Origin: Bacillus gobiensis
Lineage (GTDB): Bacteria > Bacillota > Bacilli > Bacillales > Bacillaceae
Length of the DNA: 64,000 nucleotides
Direction of reading: 5' to 3'
NCBI RefSeq assembly: GCF_001278705.1
Contig: NZ_CP012600.1
Location: 1,426,190 to 1,490,189 of the forward strand
Shown: positions 44,337 through 53,720 of the stretch, piece after piece
How the letters are laid out: each line of letters begins with the position of its first letter
How positions within the stretch are numbered: the stretch's first letter is position 1
The notes under the pieces: generated by a model
Database searches by the model: none
Seen by the model: the letters and a program-made list of their open reading frames with translations, nothing else
What the model was told of the DNA's origin: nothing
Made by a program: the position numbers and the translations under genes

Positions 44337-45212
44337 ATGGTGCTGGCAGAATTAAAGCTGAAAAACGTTTGCTTTATTTTGATTGGAGCCGCGATTTTTG
44401 CATTCGGGCTTGTTCATTTTAATATGCAAAACAATCTGGCAGAAGGCGGATTTACCGGAATCACTCTCTTGCTCTATTTTTTATTTGATTTCGATCCGTC
44501 AATATCCAATCTCCTATTGAATATACCACTTTTTTTTATCGGCTGGAAGCTGTTAGGTCGTACTGTGTTTATCTATACAATTATCGGGACATTCGGACTC
44601 TCCCTATTTTTATGGTTTTTCCAGCAGTATCAGTTTCATATTCCCCTCCAAGGCGACCTGGCTCTTGCCGCCTTATTTTCCGGGGTGTTTATCGGGTCCG
44701 GCCTCGGAATGATTTTCAGATATGGCGGAACGACCGGTGGAGTAGATATCATCGTCCGGCTCCTTAATAAATATTACGGCGTAAGCATGGGAAAAGCGAT
44801 GTTTATATTTGATGCATGCGTCATAACAGTTTCACTTTTGTCCTATCTTTCATATAAAGAAGCAATGTACACGCTGGTTGCAGTATTTGTTGGAACACGA
44901 GTGATTGATTTCATGCAGGAAGGCGCATATGCTGCAAAAGGCGCAACCATTATTTCTGAAAAAAACGAGGAAATCCGCGCAAAGATTATGAAGGAAATGG
45001 AACGGGGTGTTACGATCTTAAAAGGATCGGGAGCTTATACGCAATCAGAAAGAGATGTCTTATATTGTGTCGTTCCTAAAAATGAAATTGTCCGCTTAAA
45101 AAGTGTAATTATGATGATTGACCCGCATGCTTTTGTAGCCGTTAGCGATGTCCATGACGTGATGGGAGAAGGCTTTACGTTGGATGGTGACAAAAATCCG
45201 ATCAACCGTTAA
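44337..45212 (+). CDS. ypjC: YpjC, YitT-family membrane protein with DUF2179 domain
   Basis: This 291-residue protein has about five membrane helices in its first 190 residues (with NLAEGGFTGI and GGTTGGVDII loops typical of YitT proteins) and a C-terminal soluble DUF2179 domain ending in DPHAFVAVSDVHDVMGEGF. Its substrate is unknown. The ATG at 44337 has GGAGG five bases upstream. It is transcribed away from the ypjD operon and is flanked by its own promoter and terminator. Confidence 0.9.
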   Translation: MVLAELKLKNVCFILIGAAIFAFGLVHFNMQNNLAEGGFTGITLLLYFLFDFDPSISNLLLNIPLFFIGWKLLGRTVFIYTIIGTFGLSLFLWFFQQYQFHIPLQGDLALAALFSGVFIGSGLGMIFRYGGTTGGVDIIVRLLNKYYGVSMGKAMFIFDACVITVSLLSYLSYKEAMYTLVAVFVGTRVIDFMQEGAYAAKGATIISEKNEEIRAKIMKEMERGVTILKGSGAYTQSERDVLYCVVPKNEIVRLKSVIMMIDPHAFVAVSDVHDVMGEGFTLDGDKNPINR

Positions 45213-45250
45213 AGGACATTGCGCTATATCACGCGATGTCCTTTATTTTT
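45211..45250. terminator. bidirectional terminator between ypjC and ypjB
   Basis: AAAGGACATTGCG/CGCGATGTCCTTT stem with a short loop, followed by ATTTTT on the plus strand. Confidence 0.82.
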
Positions 45251-46037
45251 CCGGTTTTTTAACCTTTTCTTTTTTTCTATTGGTTTCTGCTCTGTACTTA
45301 CGAAATCCTACATAGATTAACGACAAGATAATTGTGCTGCCTGTTGTCAGCATCACCCAAAACAGCGAAGGATCCGAATCGTCTTTTTTATTTTCAAATA
45401 CATCGATCAAATCCTCTTCCAGGACTGTCATTTGTTCTAATTGTGTACTCATTGTCATCTCGGTAAACTCGCTCAGTTCAATGGCTTCGATATGTTTATC
45501 CACCTCTTTTATGGCAGCAGCGGAAACGGAAACGTTCATGCTCGGATAGATCGTTCCGTATAAAGAAAGAAATTCATTCCATGTCTTGCGGAATCGGGTA
45601 TCCTCTCCTTTTTCTATTTCTGACTTCATCTTTTCTAATGAATGAAAAACAGTCTCCTCAAATGAAAGCCAAAGCGGCTCGTATCGTGAATAAACTGAAT
45701 CAAGGAGCAGTCTGAATTGTGTTGCCGCCCTCGCCTTGTCAGCAGTCGGAATTTCTTCATTTGATAAAGCATCAATTGCCAATCGGTAATTCACATTTAT
45801 CTGCCGCGCCTGATCAGACGGAACCTCTCCTTTTTCTTCTAAAACTTGAAATTGCTTTTCAAAGAAGCCGAGCACTCTTACAGCTTCTTCGTAACGATCC
45901 TGCCTTGTTAATTGAAAAACTGTATCTGATAAATCATTTAACTCTGTCCATGTTACTTCTTCCGCTTTCGCTTCCATCGAGAAGGCTTGAAAAATTAATA
46001 TGAAAGATAATACTCCGCAAATCAGCCATCTGTCCAT
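45243..46037 (-). CDS. ypjB: sporulation protein YpjB
   Basis: This 264-residue protein has an N-terminal signal peptide (hydrophobic residues 4-22, ending near MEAKAEE), a helical extracytoplasmic domain and a C-terminal membrane helix near 228-248 followed by a basic tail. It matches the YpjB sporulation family in size, layout and position. GGGGGGACAG precedes the ATG. It lies about 70 bases after ypjA and is probably cotranscribed with it. Confidence 0.87.
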   Translation of the reverse strand: MDRWLICGVLSFILIFQAFSMEAKAEEVTWTELNDLSDTVFQLTRQDRYEEAVRVLGFFEKQFQVLEEKGEVPSDQARQINVNYRLAIDALSNEEIPTADKARAATQFRLLLDSVYSRYEPLWLSFEETVFHSLEKMKSEIEKGEDTRFRKTWNEFLSLYGTIYPSMNVSVSAAAIKEVDKHIEAIELSEFTEMTMSTQLEQMTVLEEDLIDVFENKKDDSDPSLFWVMLTTGSTIILSLIYVGFRKYRAETNRKKEKVKKPEK

Positions 46038-46106
46038 TTCTGTCCCCCCCAGCCGTTTTCATTAAAAGGTATGAAGGTGTGGACAAGATTAGACCATCAA
46101 TGTTCG

Positions 46107-46700
46107 TTATGGCAGCTGAAGCTTCGAAGATTTAGGAGATAACACGAGTGCATAAGCTGTAATTAGACAGACGACACTCAGCCAAAACGTAAAATAGCCG
46201 ATTTGCGGCATATAATCCGTCAGCACTGAATAATTGGGCATCATTCCGAACACATAATCGATGAAGTCATTATGAAGCGTCCATATCGCTGCGATCACTA
46301 GATGCCAAAGCTTAAATCGGTAATAAGGAGCATAAAGAACTCCTTGTACAGCCATGGCAAAATGGGAAACGATAAGCATGTATCCCGTCCAATGAAGATC
46401 TCCTGTTGTCAAGAGAACCAGCAGATTCATGATTACCGCCCATATCCCATACTTCATCAACGTAACGATCGCAAGCGCTTCGAAAAGAGACCAATGGTGC
46501 TTGAACAAAAAACCAATTAGAACAATTAAAAAGAACAAACTGGCCGTCGGACTATCGGGTACAAAGACGATAAAACGGGCTGGGGTTTCTGAGAGCTGTG
46601 ACCCGTACCAGTAATAGCCGTATAACGTTCCGATAAAATTCACGACGAGGAGAAACAACAGAATTGGTTTCGTACCAAATATGTATTGAATATCTTTCAC
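46107..46700 (-). CDS. ypjA: YpjA, DUF1405 membrane protein
   Basis: This 197-residue protein has about six hydrophobic helices with the family segments YGYYWYGSQL near 28 and FVPDSPTASLFF near 48. The function is unknown; the family is found next to the cytochrome bc genes in bacilli. The start is GTG at 46700 with GGCAGGATAG upstream. A terminator separates it from qcrC. Confidence 0.87.
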   Translation of the reverse strand: MKDIQYIFGTKPILLFLLVVNFIGTLYGYYWYGSQLSETPARFIVFVPDSPTASLFFLIVLIGFLFKHHWSLFEALAIVTLMKYGIWAVIMNLLVLLTTGDLHWTGYMLIVSHFAMAVQGVLYAPYYRFKLWHLVIAAIWTLHNDFIDYVFGMMPNYSVLTDYMPQIGYFTFWLSVVCLITAYALVLSPKSSKLQLP

Positions 46701-46731
46701 TTTTTTCTATCCTGCCTTTATAAAGAGTCAC

Positions 46732-46757
46732 AAAAAAAGCTGACCGCCGCCAGCTTT
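46732..46757 (-). terminator. terminator of qcrABC
   Basis: AAAGCTG/CAGCTTT stem with a GC-rich loop followed by seven T's on the minus strand, about 60 bases after the qcrC stop. Confidence 0.85.
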
Positions 46758-46814
46758 CTTTGTCTATAAAAAGTATATCCCTACAAAAGCAGAAACACAA
46801 TCGTAAAAGCGTCA

Positions 46815-47582
46815 CTATTTGGTTGTCGTTTCTGAGATGAATTTCGAGAGCTTTTCGAGCTCTTCATCCGACCCTTTGAAGATACCCGGAGGCATATTGC
46901 CTTTTCCGTCTTTCGCTATTTTTGCCACCTCTTCCGGAGATAATCCGGTTTCTACAAGTGAAGGACCTGCTCCTCCCCCCTGCAACGTATCCCCATGGCA
47001 AGAAATACAGCCTTGCTCCTGAAAAATTTTATATCCCTCAGATTCCGTGTCGATATCTGCTTCCTCTGTTATTTTTCCTTGCTGCTCTGCTGCTTCCCAA
47101 TCATGGGTAACAACCGATTCATAGGTTAAAGCAACAGTCGCAAAAACTGCCAGGAGCATCATTCCAGTCGCAATCGGACGTTTATGGGGCCTTCTTGCTA
47201 TTCCCCTGTCTAAAAAAGGAGCCAAGAGAAGCGCCGTAAATGCAATCCCCGGCATGACAATCGCTCCAATTACCGTATATGGTCCCGATGCATATTGATA
47301 TTTTAATAGTTGGTATAAAAATAAAAAGTACCAGTCAGGGAGCGGAATATATCCTGTATCCGTCGGGTCTGCCATTCGCTCCAACGGCGGTGCGTGAACA
47401 ATGGTGAGTACAAGAAAGCCAACTAAGAAAACCGCGCCGACCATCCATTCCTTCAATAAAAAATTGGGCCAAAACGCCTCTGTCTTTCCCGGGTATTCTG
47501 AATAATCCTTCGGTATATTCGCCTTTCTTTCTGCAGGAATTCGTGAATCGCCGACAAATTTCATCCCTTTGCCCCTTTGCAT
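46815..47582 (-). CDS. qcrC: menaquinol:cytochrome c reductase, cytochrome b/c fusion subunit QcrC
   Basis: This 255-residue subunit combines a subunit-IV-like membrane part (three helices, with PDWYFLFLYQLLKY near 82-95) with a C-terminal cytochrome c domain. The haem c site is CISCHG near 192-197 and the axial Met lies in GNMPPGIF near 230. It accepts electrons within the bc complex of the respiratory chain. It is the last gene of qcrABC, 41 bases after qcrB. Confidence 0.96.
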   Translation of the reverse strand: MQRGKGMKFVGDSRIPAERKANIPKDYSEYPGKTEAFWPNFLLKEWMVGAVFLVGFLVLTIVHAPPLERMADPTDTGYIPLPDWYFLFLYQLLKYQYASGPYTVIGAIVMPGIAFTALLLAPFLDRGIARRPHKRPIATGMMLLAVFATVALTYESVVTHDWEAAEQQGKITEEADIDTESEGYKIFQEQGCISCHGDTLQGGGAGPSLVETGLSPEEVAKIAKDGKGNMPPGIFKGSDEELEKLSKFISETTTK

Positions 47583-47623
47583 ACCTTCCCCTCCTTGTCA
47601 TGATTTTACTTTTGCTATTCGGT

Positions 47624-48298
47624 TTACAATGGACCAGAAATCCCTTGTTTTCGAATCATGATAAAATGCGCAGCCATTAATCCAAATAATGCAGCAGGAA
47701 GGAAGAAGACATGGATCGCAAAAAAACGGGTAAGTGTTTGGGCACCGACGATCTCTGAATGCCCCGCTAGAAGAACCTTAATATGCGTCCCAATCAACGG
47801 AGTTGCTTCAGCGATCTGCAAGCCTACCTTCGTCGCGAAAAGCGCTTTCATATCCCAAGGCAGCAAATAGCCGGTAAACCCAAGTCCAAGCATGACGAAA
47901 AAAATCAGCACACCGACAATCCAATTTAATTCTCTTGGCTTCTTATACGCTCCCTGGAAAAATACTCTCAGCGTATGTAAAAACATCATCACAATGACAA
48001 GACTAGCTCCCCAATGATGCATTCCTCTCACTATTTGGCCGAATGCTACTTCATTTTGCAAATAATAAACAGATTTCCAGGCATTTTGAATATCGGGTAC
48101 ATAATACATGGTCAAAAACATGCCCGATAAAACTTGGATAACGGTTACAAAAAAGGTCAGCCCGCCAAAGCAGTACACAAATGCCGAAAAATGATGAGCC
48201 GGATTCACGTGTTCAGGCACTTCATGATCTGCAAGGTCCCTCCATAACGGAGTGATATCCAGCCGTTCATCAACCCAGTCATAAATTTTGTTAAGCAT
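47624..48298 (-). CDS. qcrB: menaquinol:cytochrome c reductase cytochrome b subunit QcrB
   Basis: This 224-residue cytochrome b6-type protein has four membrane helices. Haem-ligand His residues lie in MHHWGASLVI and FLHTLRVFF near 90-110 and in AGHSEIVGAQTLTRFFAIHVFFLPA near 180-205. It contains the quinol-oxidising site. The ATG at 48298 lies one base after the qcrA stop, with GGGGGCGGGG upstream. A longer frame into qcrA is not supported. Confidence 0.96.
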   Translation of the reverse strand: MLNKIYDWVDERLDITPLWRDLADHEVPEHVNPAHHFSAFVYCFGGLTFFVTVIQVLSGMFLTMYYVPDIQNAWKSVYYLQNEVAFGQIVRGMHHWGASLVIVMMFLHTLRVFFQGAYKKPRELNWIVGVLIFFVMLGLGFTGYLLPWDMKALFATKVGLQIAEATPLIGTHIKVLLAGHSEIVGAQTLTRFFAIHVFFLPAALFGLMAAHFIMIRKQGISGPL

Positions 48299-48299
48299 G

Positions 48300-48806
48300 T
48301 TACCCCGCCCCCTTCGGCTTTGCTTTCCCGAGATAAAGAAACCCATCCCTGATTTCATGTTCGTAATGGTCCAAAGGTCCAAGCGGCGGAGTTCCGGGTA
48401 CATTTGTTCCATCCTTTTCGTATAGTCCGTAATGGCACGGGCAGAAAAACATGTTTTTATTTTTGGGATCGCTGTTCCAGTTCACGGTACATCCCAAATG
48501 TTTACAAATTGGTGATAGCGCTGTCACTTTATCGCCGTTTTTGTACACCCAAGCTGACCGTGACTCCTCTGATTCATACCAAGCGTCTACCTGATTGATT
48601 TTAAAGTCAAAGCGCTGAGGCTCCTCGGTTAATTCATCGACGCTGACCACTTGCACCATCTCTTGATTTTCCGTCGGCCGCAATACTGGATCGAGCGCGA
48701 AACGAACCATAGGCATAAGCATCCCTGCAGCCATAAATCCCCCTACGCCTGTAAGCGTATAATTCAAAAACTGGCGCCTAGATACCTGATGTCTTTTTTC
48801 GCTCAT
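48300..48806 (-). CDS. qcrA: menaquinol:cytochrome c reductase Rieske iron-sulphur subunit QcrA
   Basis: This 168-residue Rieske protein begins with a twin-arginine-type signal (SRRQFLNY) that serves as its membrane anchor. The 2Fe-2S ligands are in CKHLGC near 106-111 and CPCHYG near 126-131. It passes electrons from menaquinol to the cytochrome c domain of QcrC. GGGGGAG lies six bases before the ATG at 48806; an adjacent GTG at 48809 is possible. Confidence 0.96.
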   Translation of the reverse strand: MSEKRHQVSRRQFLNYTLTGVGGFMAAGMLMPMVRFALDPVLRPTENQEMVQVVSVDELTEEPQRFDFKINQVDAWYESEESRSAWVYKNGDKVTALSPICKHLGCTVNWNSDPKNKNMFFCPCHYGLYEKDGTNVPGTPPLGPLDHYEHEIRDGFLYLGKAKPKGAG

Positions 48807-48876
48807 CACATACTCCCCCCTAAGTCATCACCCTTCGTTTCATGAAAAAAACAATTCCGTATGGCAAGACACCCTC

Positions 48877-48905
48877 ATAATATATCAATCTCTTAGTAAG
48901 GTCAA
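48877..48905 (-). promoter_or_regulatory. sigma-A promoter of qcrABC
   Basis: TTGACC and TATTAT on the minus strand, 17 bases apart, about 70 bases upstream of qcrA. Confidence 0.82.
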
Positions 48906-48943
48906 TACAGAGAAATCCCAGTCTGATGCAAATGTAAGGGTTT

Positions 48944-49387
48944 TTATGAGCCGTTCCAATATTGTAACAAAATGTTCAAAATTTTCTCTATTTGGTCTTG
49001 AACCATTTTTTGTTTCAAGGCTGTGCTCAAGTCTTCAAGAGGGACATGCGGAATGGTGATTACTTGAAACTCTTCCAATGCATCCTTCCATTCTTCCTCA
49101 GTGGTGATAAATACGACATGCCGAAACTCGCGATTGACTGAATCACCAAGCTTTCTTATAAATGGCAGCGAAAATTCTTTTTCCACATAAGTTGACGAAG
49201 GGAATAAGAATACCCGTCCTTTTAACTGCCTTTCAAGCTCCTCTGTGATCAGCGACGTATACTCTCCTTTAGTGACAATTGATTTCCAGTTTGAATCTAG
49301 TTGTACAGAAACGATTGGGATAATAGCCGTATCTATATACTCCTTTGAGTGAAGGTATAGCTCGGCATCTTTTGCTCTCCATTTCAT
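48944..49387 (-). CDS. ypiF: YpiF, DUF2487 family protein
   Basis: This 147-residue soluble protein has a Rossmann-like alternation of strands and helices (VFLFPSSTYVEKE near 70, RHVVFITTEEEW near 98). It lies immediately upstream of qcrABC as in B. subtilis. The ATG at 49387 has AAAGGAG seven bases upstream. Its function is not established in my knowledge; the constant linkage to qcr suggests a link to the bc complex. Confidence 0.85.
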   Translation of the reverse strand: MKWRAKDAELYLHSKEYIDTAIIPIVSVQLDSNWKSIVTKGEYTSLITEELERQLKGRVFLFPSSTYVEKEFSLPFIRKLGDSVNREFRHVVFITTEEEWKDALEEFQVITIPHVPLEDLSTALKQKMVQDQIEKILNILLQYWNGS

Positions 49388-49419
49388 CGGGTGCTCCTTT
49401 CGCAATCTTTTTGATCAAG

Positions 49420-49450
49420 AAAAAAAGCCCTGCAAAGAGTGTGCAAGGCT
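49420..49450 (-). terminator. terminator between ypiB and ypiF
   Basis: AGCCTTGCA/TGCAGGGCT stem with a seven-base loop and T7 on the minus strand. ypiF therefore probably has its own promoter or depends on read-through. Confidence 0.8.
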
Positions 49451-49496
49451 GGTTGCTGCGTACTAAGCTTTGGAGACTGGTGCTTTATCACACTCT

Positions 49497-50036
49497 TCAT
49501 TTTAACTTTTGCAGCTTTTCTGTGAGTTCAACAAACGCTTTTTTGTCTTTTCTATCCAGCGCGAGATCAATTTCATGCAAAAGCTTCTCTTTTTGAAAGG
49601 AGGCTATGGCGTGTTGGAGAAGATCTTCGGCAATCGTCCGATCCTTCTCGTTTTCATTCATTTCCTTCGGCAGGTGCGGGTTAGATTCCAACACAGCCGC
49701 ATACTCTGGCGAATGATAGGACGAACGGAAATTGAGCTGAATAAATAAACTTTGATTTTTGTTAAGGCGAATATCGTGAAAAGATTTTTCTGCGTCGGTA
49801 GTCATTACGTTTTGTTTGTAAAATCGAAAAGGAGCTTCCTCTACGCAATGAGTTGACATGATGATGCCGCGAGGGCAATATTCTGCATTTTCCACAAAAT
49901 GCACCTTTTCCATTAATGAATCATGACTCATTAAATAATTTAGAATCCATACACACTCTCTTCTTTTCAATTGGTAATGATTTAGAAACCACCGAATAAA
50001 ATCTTTTTTTTCATTGACAGAAACAGGGGTGTGCAT
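49497..50036 (-). CDS. ypiB: YpiB, UPF0302 family protein
   Basis: This 179-residue protein has the UPF0302 N-terminal domain ([23 protein letters not shown] near 13-35) and a C-terminal helical IDEAL-type segment ([22 protein letters not shown] near 150-172). GAGGAGGGAAT precedes the ATG. It follows ypiA by 75 bases and is probably in its transcript. The molecular function is unclear. Confidence 0.88.
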   Translation of the reverse strand: MHTPVSVNEKKDFIRWFLNHYQLKRRECVWILNYLMSHDSLMEKVHFVENAEYCPRGIIMSTHCVEEAPFRFYKQNVMTTDAEKSFHDIRLNKNQSLFIQLNFRSSYHSPEYAAVLESNPHLPKEMNENEKDRTIAEDLLQHAIASFQKEKLLHEIDLALDRKDKKAFVELTEKLQKLK

Positions 50037-50111
50037 TTTATTCCCTCCTCTATCGTTCCTTATATTCTTCCCTTTAATCTATACTTCCACATAACCTTAT
50101 TTTTTCCTTCT

Positions 50112-51386
50112 TTAACCCAAAAATTCTTCCTCTTCAATTCGCAAAATGGTTTCTTCCAATTCCTGATTTACCCCATCAATGTGAAGCACTTTTTTCAACA
50201 GAGGAAGAGCTTCTCGCTGCCTTCCTTCCTCAAGCAGAAATTGTCCATATTCGTAAAGGAAGTCTCGATCTGATTCAAAATGTTGAGAGGCTTCCTTGTA
50301 TTTGGCCGCGGCTGAATCATACTCTTCCAGTTCTTTGTAGGCAGTTGCTAAATACCATGAAAATTTCGGGTTAGTCTCCCCATAGCTTTCTACCTCGCGA
50401 ACCAAGTCAAGTATTGCCTGGTAGTCCTCTTTTTGCAAGTATACGGACAACAACACATGAGCGGCCTCCACATAACCGGGATCCAGTGCAACAGCTTCCT
50501 GCAAAAGCAGTTCGGCATCGGCGTCATTTTTTAGCTTTAAAGAGAGCTTCGCCGCAAAAAGGTATAGTTCTTTGTTGAATTCATCCTGCTTTATCCCCTC
50601 TTTTGCTGCGGCTATGGCTTCATCAAACATGCCTTCTTCTTCAAAGCTTGAAGCCAGCGGGACATACAGCGAAGTATAGCCGGGATCCATCTCTTTTAAT
50701 TCAGTTAAATGCTTGACGGCCGTTTTGGTTTGTCCAGCTTTAAGTGCGGTCATACCGTAACCGAAGAGGGTGTCGGGTTCCAGAAGATGTTTTGGTATTT
50801 GGTTATAAAACGTAAGAGCTTCCTCAAATTCTCCTAAGTGGCTGAGTGATTCGGCAATTCTGCTGTCAAGGGAAATACCCGCGATTGTATGTTCCTTTCC
50901 GGATGCTTTTTTATAATAGGATTGCGCTTTACCATACAATCCTTGAGTAAAATAAAGCTCGCCAAGCGCAAACTGTATGATCGGTTCATCCGGAAGCAAC
51001 TCTGCGGCATTAAGAAGTTTTTGTTCACTAACTTCGAATAGTCCTTGCATCTGATACAAATCAGCCAAAAGTAAAAGGCTTTCCGGATATTGTTCATCTG
51101 AAGCTGGGATCTCTTCTAAAAGAGCTATGGCTTCTTCTTCTTTATCCAGTTCAATTAACAGCTCTGCGTAAAAACACGTCAGATTGCTTTCAAAAGGATA
51201 CAATTCATGTAAATCTGCAATCATGGCAGCCGCTTTATGAATATCACCCCAATTGTAATAAAGCTCGGCAACAACAGCCTTTTCTTCATCATGGAGATTC
51301 TTCTCGATTCTGTCCAATGTTTTCAGGCCTTTTTCTGTTTGCCCTTCCTCTACCAACGCAATCGCTTCTTGAATAGCTGTATTCAC
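50112..51386 (-). CDS. ypiA: YpiA, tetratricopeptide repeat protein
   Basis: This 424-residue protein consists almost entirely of TPR units, about eleven helix pairs such as AELYYNWGDIHKAAAMI and EEALTFYNQIPKHLLEPDTLFGYG. It has no catalytic domain and no signal peptide, so it is probably a cytoplasmic scaffold. The start is GTG at 51386 with AAAGG upstream. It begins 18 bases after an unrecognised gene that is not at this place in B. subtilis as I recall it. Confidence 0.9.
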   Translation of the reverse strand: MNTAIQEAIALVEEGQTEKGLKTLDRIEKNLHDEEKAVVAELYYNWGDIHKAAAMIADLHELYPFESNLTCFYAELLIELDKEEEAIALLEEIPASDEQYPESLLLLADLYQMQGLFEVSEQKLLNAAELLPDEPIIQFALGELYFTQGLYGKAQSYYKKASGKEHTIAGISLDSRIAESLSHLGEFEEALTFYNQIPKHLLEPDTLFGYGMTALKAGQTKTAVKHLTELKEMDPGYTSLYVPLASSFEEEGMFDEAIAAAKEGIKQDEFNKELYLFAAKLSLKLKNDADAELLLQEAVALDPGYVEAAHVLLSVYLQKEDYQAILDLVREVESYGETNPKFSWYLATAYKELEEYDSAAAKYKEASQHFESDRDFLYEYGQFLLEEGRQREALPLLKKVLHIDGVNQELEETILRIEEEEFLG

Positions 51387-51404
51387 TTAAAACCTTTCCT
51401 TTCT

Positions 51405-52289
51405 TTAAACAAATGCTGATTTATTATGGAACTTAACTGCTTTCCCTGTATAACATTCTTCTCCAAAACCTGGTTTGAAAAACACTCCTTCTCCTGCTTT
51501 TTGCAATTTTCCCTTGTGCACGGATATGATTGGGGTATCCCTATCATAAAGGCGGTAACCGTCTCCTGCAAGAATTCTGCTTTCATTTACGTAAAAAAGA
51601 TTATAATCCACATCTCCCCCCACACGAATTTCTCCTTTGGCAGGACAAATTCCCAGCTTAAAAAGCTGTTCATGAGCCAATGTAAGTTCTTCTTTCAACG
51701 GCTCATCCAAAAAAGTAATCCGAGCGCTGGAGAGTGATTTTCTCCACCTTGCTTTTAACATAAATAGCTTAATAAATGAAAGGGATTCCGGAAAACACGG
51801 AACAAGCGGAATCGAGGTGTCAGAAAAGGCATCGCTAATCCATCCCCAAGGCACATTATTCCAATCATATTGGTCCAGGTGTTCGAGAAATATGCAGGAT
51901 ACGTTTAATTTTTTGCAGGCTCTGACAAATGATGGTGTTAACGCAGAAAGAGGGATCTGCACAGCGATATAGTAGTCAATCGGGCTGTTAAAATACGTTT
52001 TTCTTCTTTTTCCGACCTTTTGCTTTAACTCTCTTTCATGAGAAAGCTTTACAACAGTAATAATCACAGTAACACCTTTTTTTAAATATGTTTCTTCTGC
52101 ATGCTTTTTAAACTGGGAAAAAGGCAGCTGCTCTACCGGAGTCCGGTCGATGCTCACCCTTCCCGGAGCCATAATATATGGGCTCATATTCATCTTAATA
52201 AAATGATAATTATCCATTGAGCTACGGATGTAATCAATTCGGCTTCCGTTAACAAGAATCGAGCACGTTTTCACTTTGTCATTTTTCAT
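51405..52289 (-). CDS. unrecognised protein, possibly amidohydrolase-like
   Basis: This 294-residue protein has no signal peptide or membrane helix. An N-terminal beta-rich stretch (SILVNGSRIDYI) leads to PYIMAPGRVSIDRTP, then a barrel-like alternation (VTVIITVVKLSHERE, DYYIAVQIPLSAL, NVSCIFLEHLD). The C-terminus is beta-rich and rebuilds a small domain with the N-terminus. This outline recalls composite-domain amidohydrolases, but I see no HxH metal site, so it may be a degenerate member. The start is uncertain: ATG 52289 has only a weak site, TTG 52307 none. It lies between aroE and ypiA, upstream of ypiA by 18 bases. Confidence 0.6.
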   Translation of the reverse strand: MKNDKVKTCSILVNGSRIDYIRSSMDNYHFIKMNMSPYIMAPGRVSIDRTPVEQLPFSQFKKHAEETYLKKGVTVIITVVKLSHERELKQKVGKRRKTYFNSPIDYYIAVQIPLSALTPSFVRACKKLNVSCIFLEHLDQYDWNNVPWGWISDAFSDTSIPLVPCFPESLSFIKLFMLKARWRKSLSSARITFLDEPLKEELTLAHEQLFKLGICPAKGEIRVGGDVDYNLFYVNESRILAGDGYRLYDRDTPIISVHKGKLQKAGEGVFFKPGFGEECYTGKAVKFHNKSAFV

Positions 52290-52401
52290 TATTCTCGCAC
52301 GATCCAATATATAAGACAGATATACCGCCGCCTCTCATTTATGTCTTAAGACAAGCTATGAGAGCATTCTCAAAAATATGAGGAAAACTAAAATAGAGAA
52401 G

Positions 52402-52430
52402 AAGCCTGAGTCCAAAAAGTCCTCAGGCTT
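52402..52430 (-). terminator. terminator at the end of the aro-trp-his-tyr supraoperon
   Basis: AAGCCTGAG/CTCAGGCTT perfect 9-bp stem with an 11-base loop, overlapping the aroE stop codon and followed by a T-rich tract (CTTCTTCTCTATTTT) on the minus strand. Confidence 0.82.
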
Positions 52431-53709
52431 TACCCGTTAATGTATCGATGTGGCTGAAGAAATTCGGGTAAGATACTTCAATTGCATCGGTGTTCTCAAT
52501 ATTGATGGCTTCCTCGCAAATTAAACCTGCGATTCCGAGCATCATGCCAATTCGATGATCCCCGTGGCTGGAAACATTTGCTCCGCCCTTTAAGGTTGTT
52601 TTTCCGTGGATAATCATTCCGTCCTCAGTAGGTTCAATGCTTGCCCCCAGCTTTTTCAGCTCAGAGACTACCGTATCGATCCGGTTCGTTTCCTTCACCT
52701 TTAATTCGGCAGCATCCTTAATGATTGTCGTACCTTCTGCTTGAGTTGCCAACAGGGCCAAAATCGGAATTTCATCGATCAAGCGCGGAATTAAGTCACC
52801 GGAAATCTCGGCAGCTTTTAGTGAAGACGTTTCAATGATAAGATCACCAAAAGGCTCAGGGCTGTCCGATTGATTCTCGATGATTGTAAGCTCGACGTTC
52901 ATTTTCTTTAAAGCATCGATTATACCGGTTCGAGTAGGATTTAATCCAACGTTTTTCAGAACGATTCGGCTGTTAGGTACGATAGCTCCGGCCACAAGAA
53001 AAAACGCAGCGGAAGAAATATCTCCTGGTACAAAGACATCAGTCCCTTTCAGCTTCTGCCCGCCTTGAACGGAAACAGCCATACCGTTGGTTTCGACTTC
53101 AGCCCCGAACATAGTAAGCATACGTTCAGTATGATCTCTGGATTTATGCGGTTCTGTAACTGAAGTTGTTCCGCTAGCCTGTAAACCAGCAAGCAAAATC
53201 GCCGATTTTACCTGCGCACTGGCTACCGGCGACGTATATTGGATCGCTTTTAGCTGGCCGCCTCTTACAGAAATCGGTGTAAAATCACCGCCATTTCTGC
53301 CGTCAATCGAGGCGCCCATTTCTCTTAGCGGAACGGTTACACGCTTCATCGGCCGTTTTGCAATGCTTTCATCACCAGTTACAGTGCTGTGAAACCCTCT
53401 TCCAGCCAGTATACCAAGGATGAGTCTCGTCGTTGTTCCTGAATTCCCGGTATCAAGCACCTCAACAGGTTCCTGTAATTGATCGATTCCTTGTCCGTAC
53501 ACAGTCACGATTTCTCCATCACGTTCAATAGAAACGCCCATTTTTTTGAAACAGCTGATCGTGCTCAAACAGTCAGCCCCTTCTAAAAAATTGCGAATGG
53601 TCGTTTTTCCTTCTGCCAATGCACCAAACATGACTGACCGGTGGGAGATGGACTTATCTCCGGGAATTTGAATTTCTCCTGATAATTGATCAACTTTACT
53701 TATTTTCAT
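52423..53709 (-). CDS. aroE: 5-enolpyruvylshikimate-3-phosphate synthase (aroE in B. subtilis, aroA elsewhere)
   Basis: This 428-residue enzyme condenses shikimate-3-phosphate and PEP in chorismate synthesis. [14 protein letters not shown] near 19-31, [12 protein letters not shown] near 85-96, [16 protein letters not shown] near 118 and SRDHTERML near 190 are family motifs. It starts 11 bases after the tyrA stop and is the last gene of the supraoperon, supplying a precursor for chorismate made by aroC at the other end. Confidence 0.97.
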   Translation of the reverse strand: MKISKVDQLSGEIQIPGDKSISHRSVMFGALAEGKTTIRNFLEGADCLSTISCFKKMGVSIERDGEIVTVYGQGIDQLQEPVEVLDTGNSGTTTRLILGILAGRGFHSTVTGDESIAKRPMKRVTVPLREMGASIDGRNGGDFTPISVRGGQLKAIQYTSPVASAQVKSAILLAGLQASGTTSVTEPHKSRDHTERMLTMFGAEVETNGMAVSVQGGQKLKGTDVFVPGDISSAAFFLVAGAIVPNSRIVLKNVGLNPTRTGIIDALKKMNVELTIIENQSDSPEPFGDLIIETSSLKAAEISGDLIPRLIDEIPILALLATQAEGTTIIKDAAELKVKETNRIDTVVSELKKLGASIEPTEDGMIIHGKTTLKGGANVSSHGDHRIGMMLGIAGLICEEAINIENTDAIEVSYPNFFSHIDTLTGKA

Positions 53710-53720
53710 GCATAACCACC

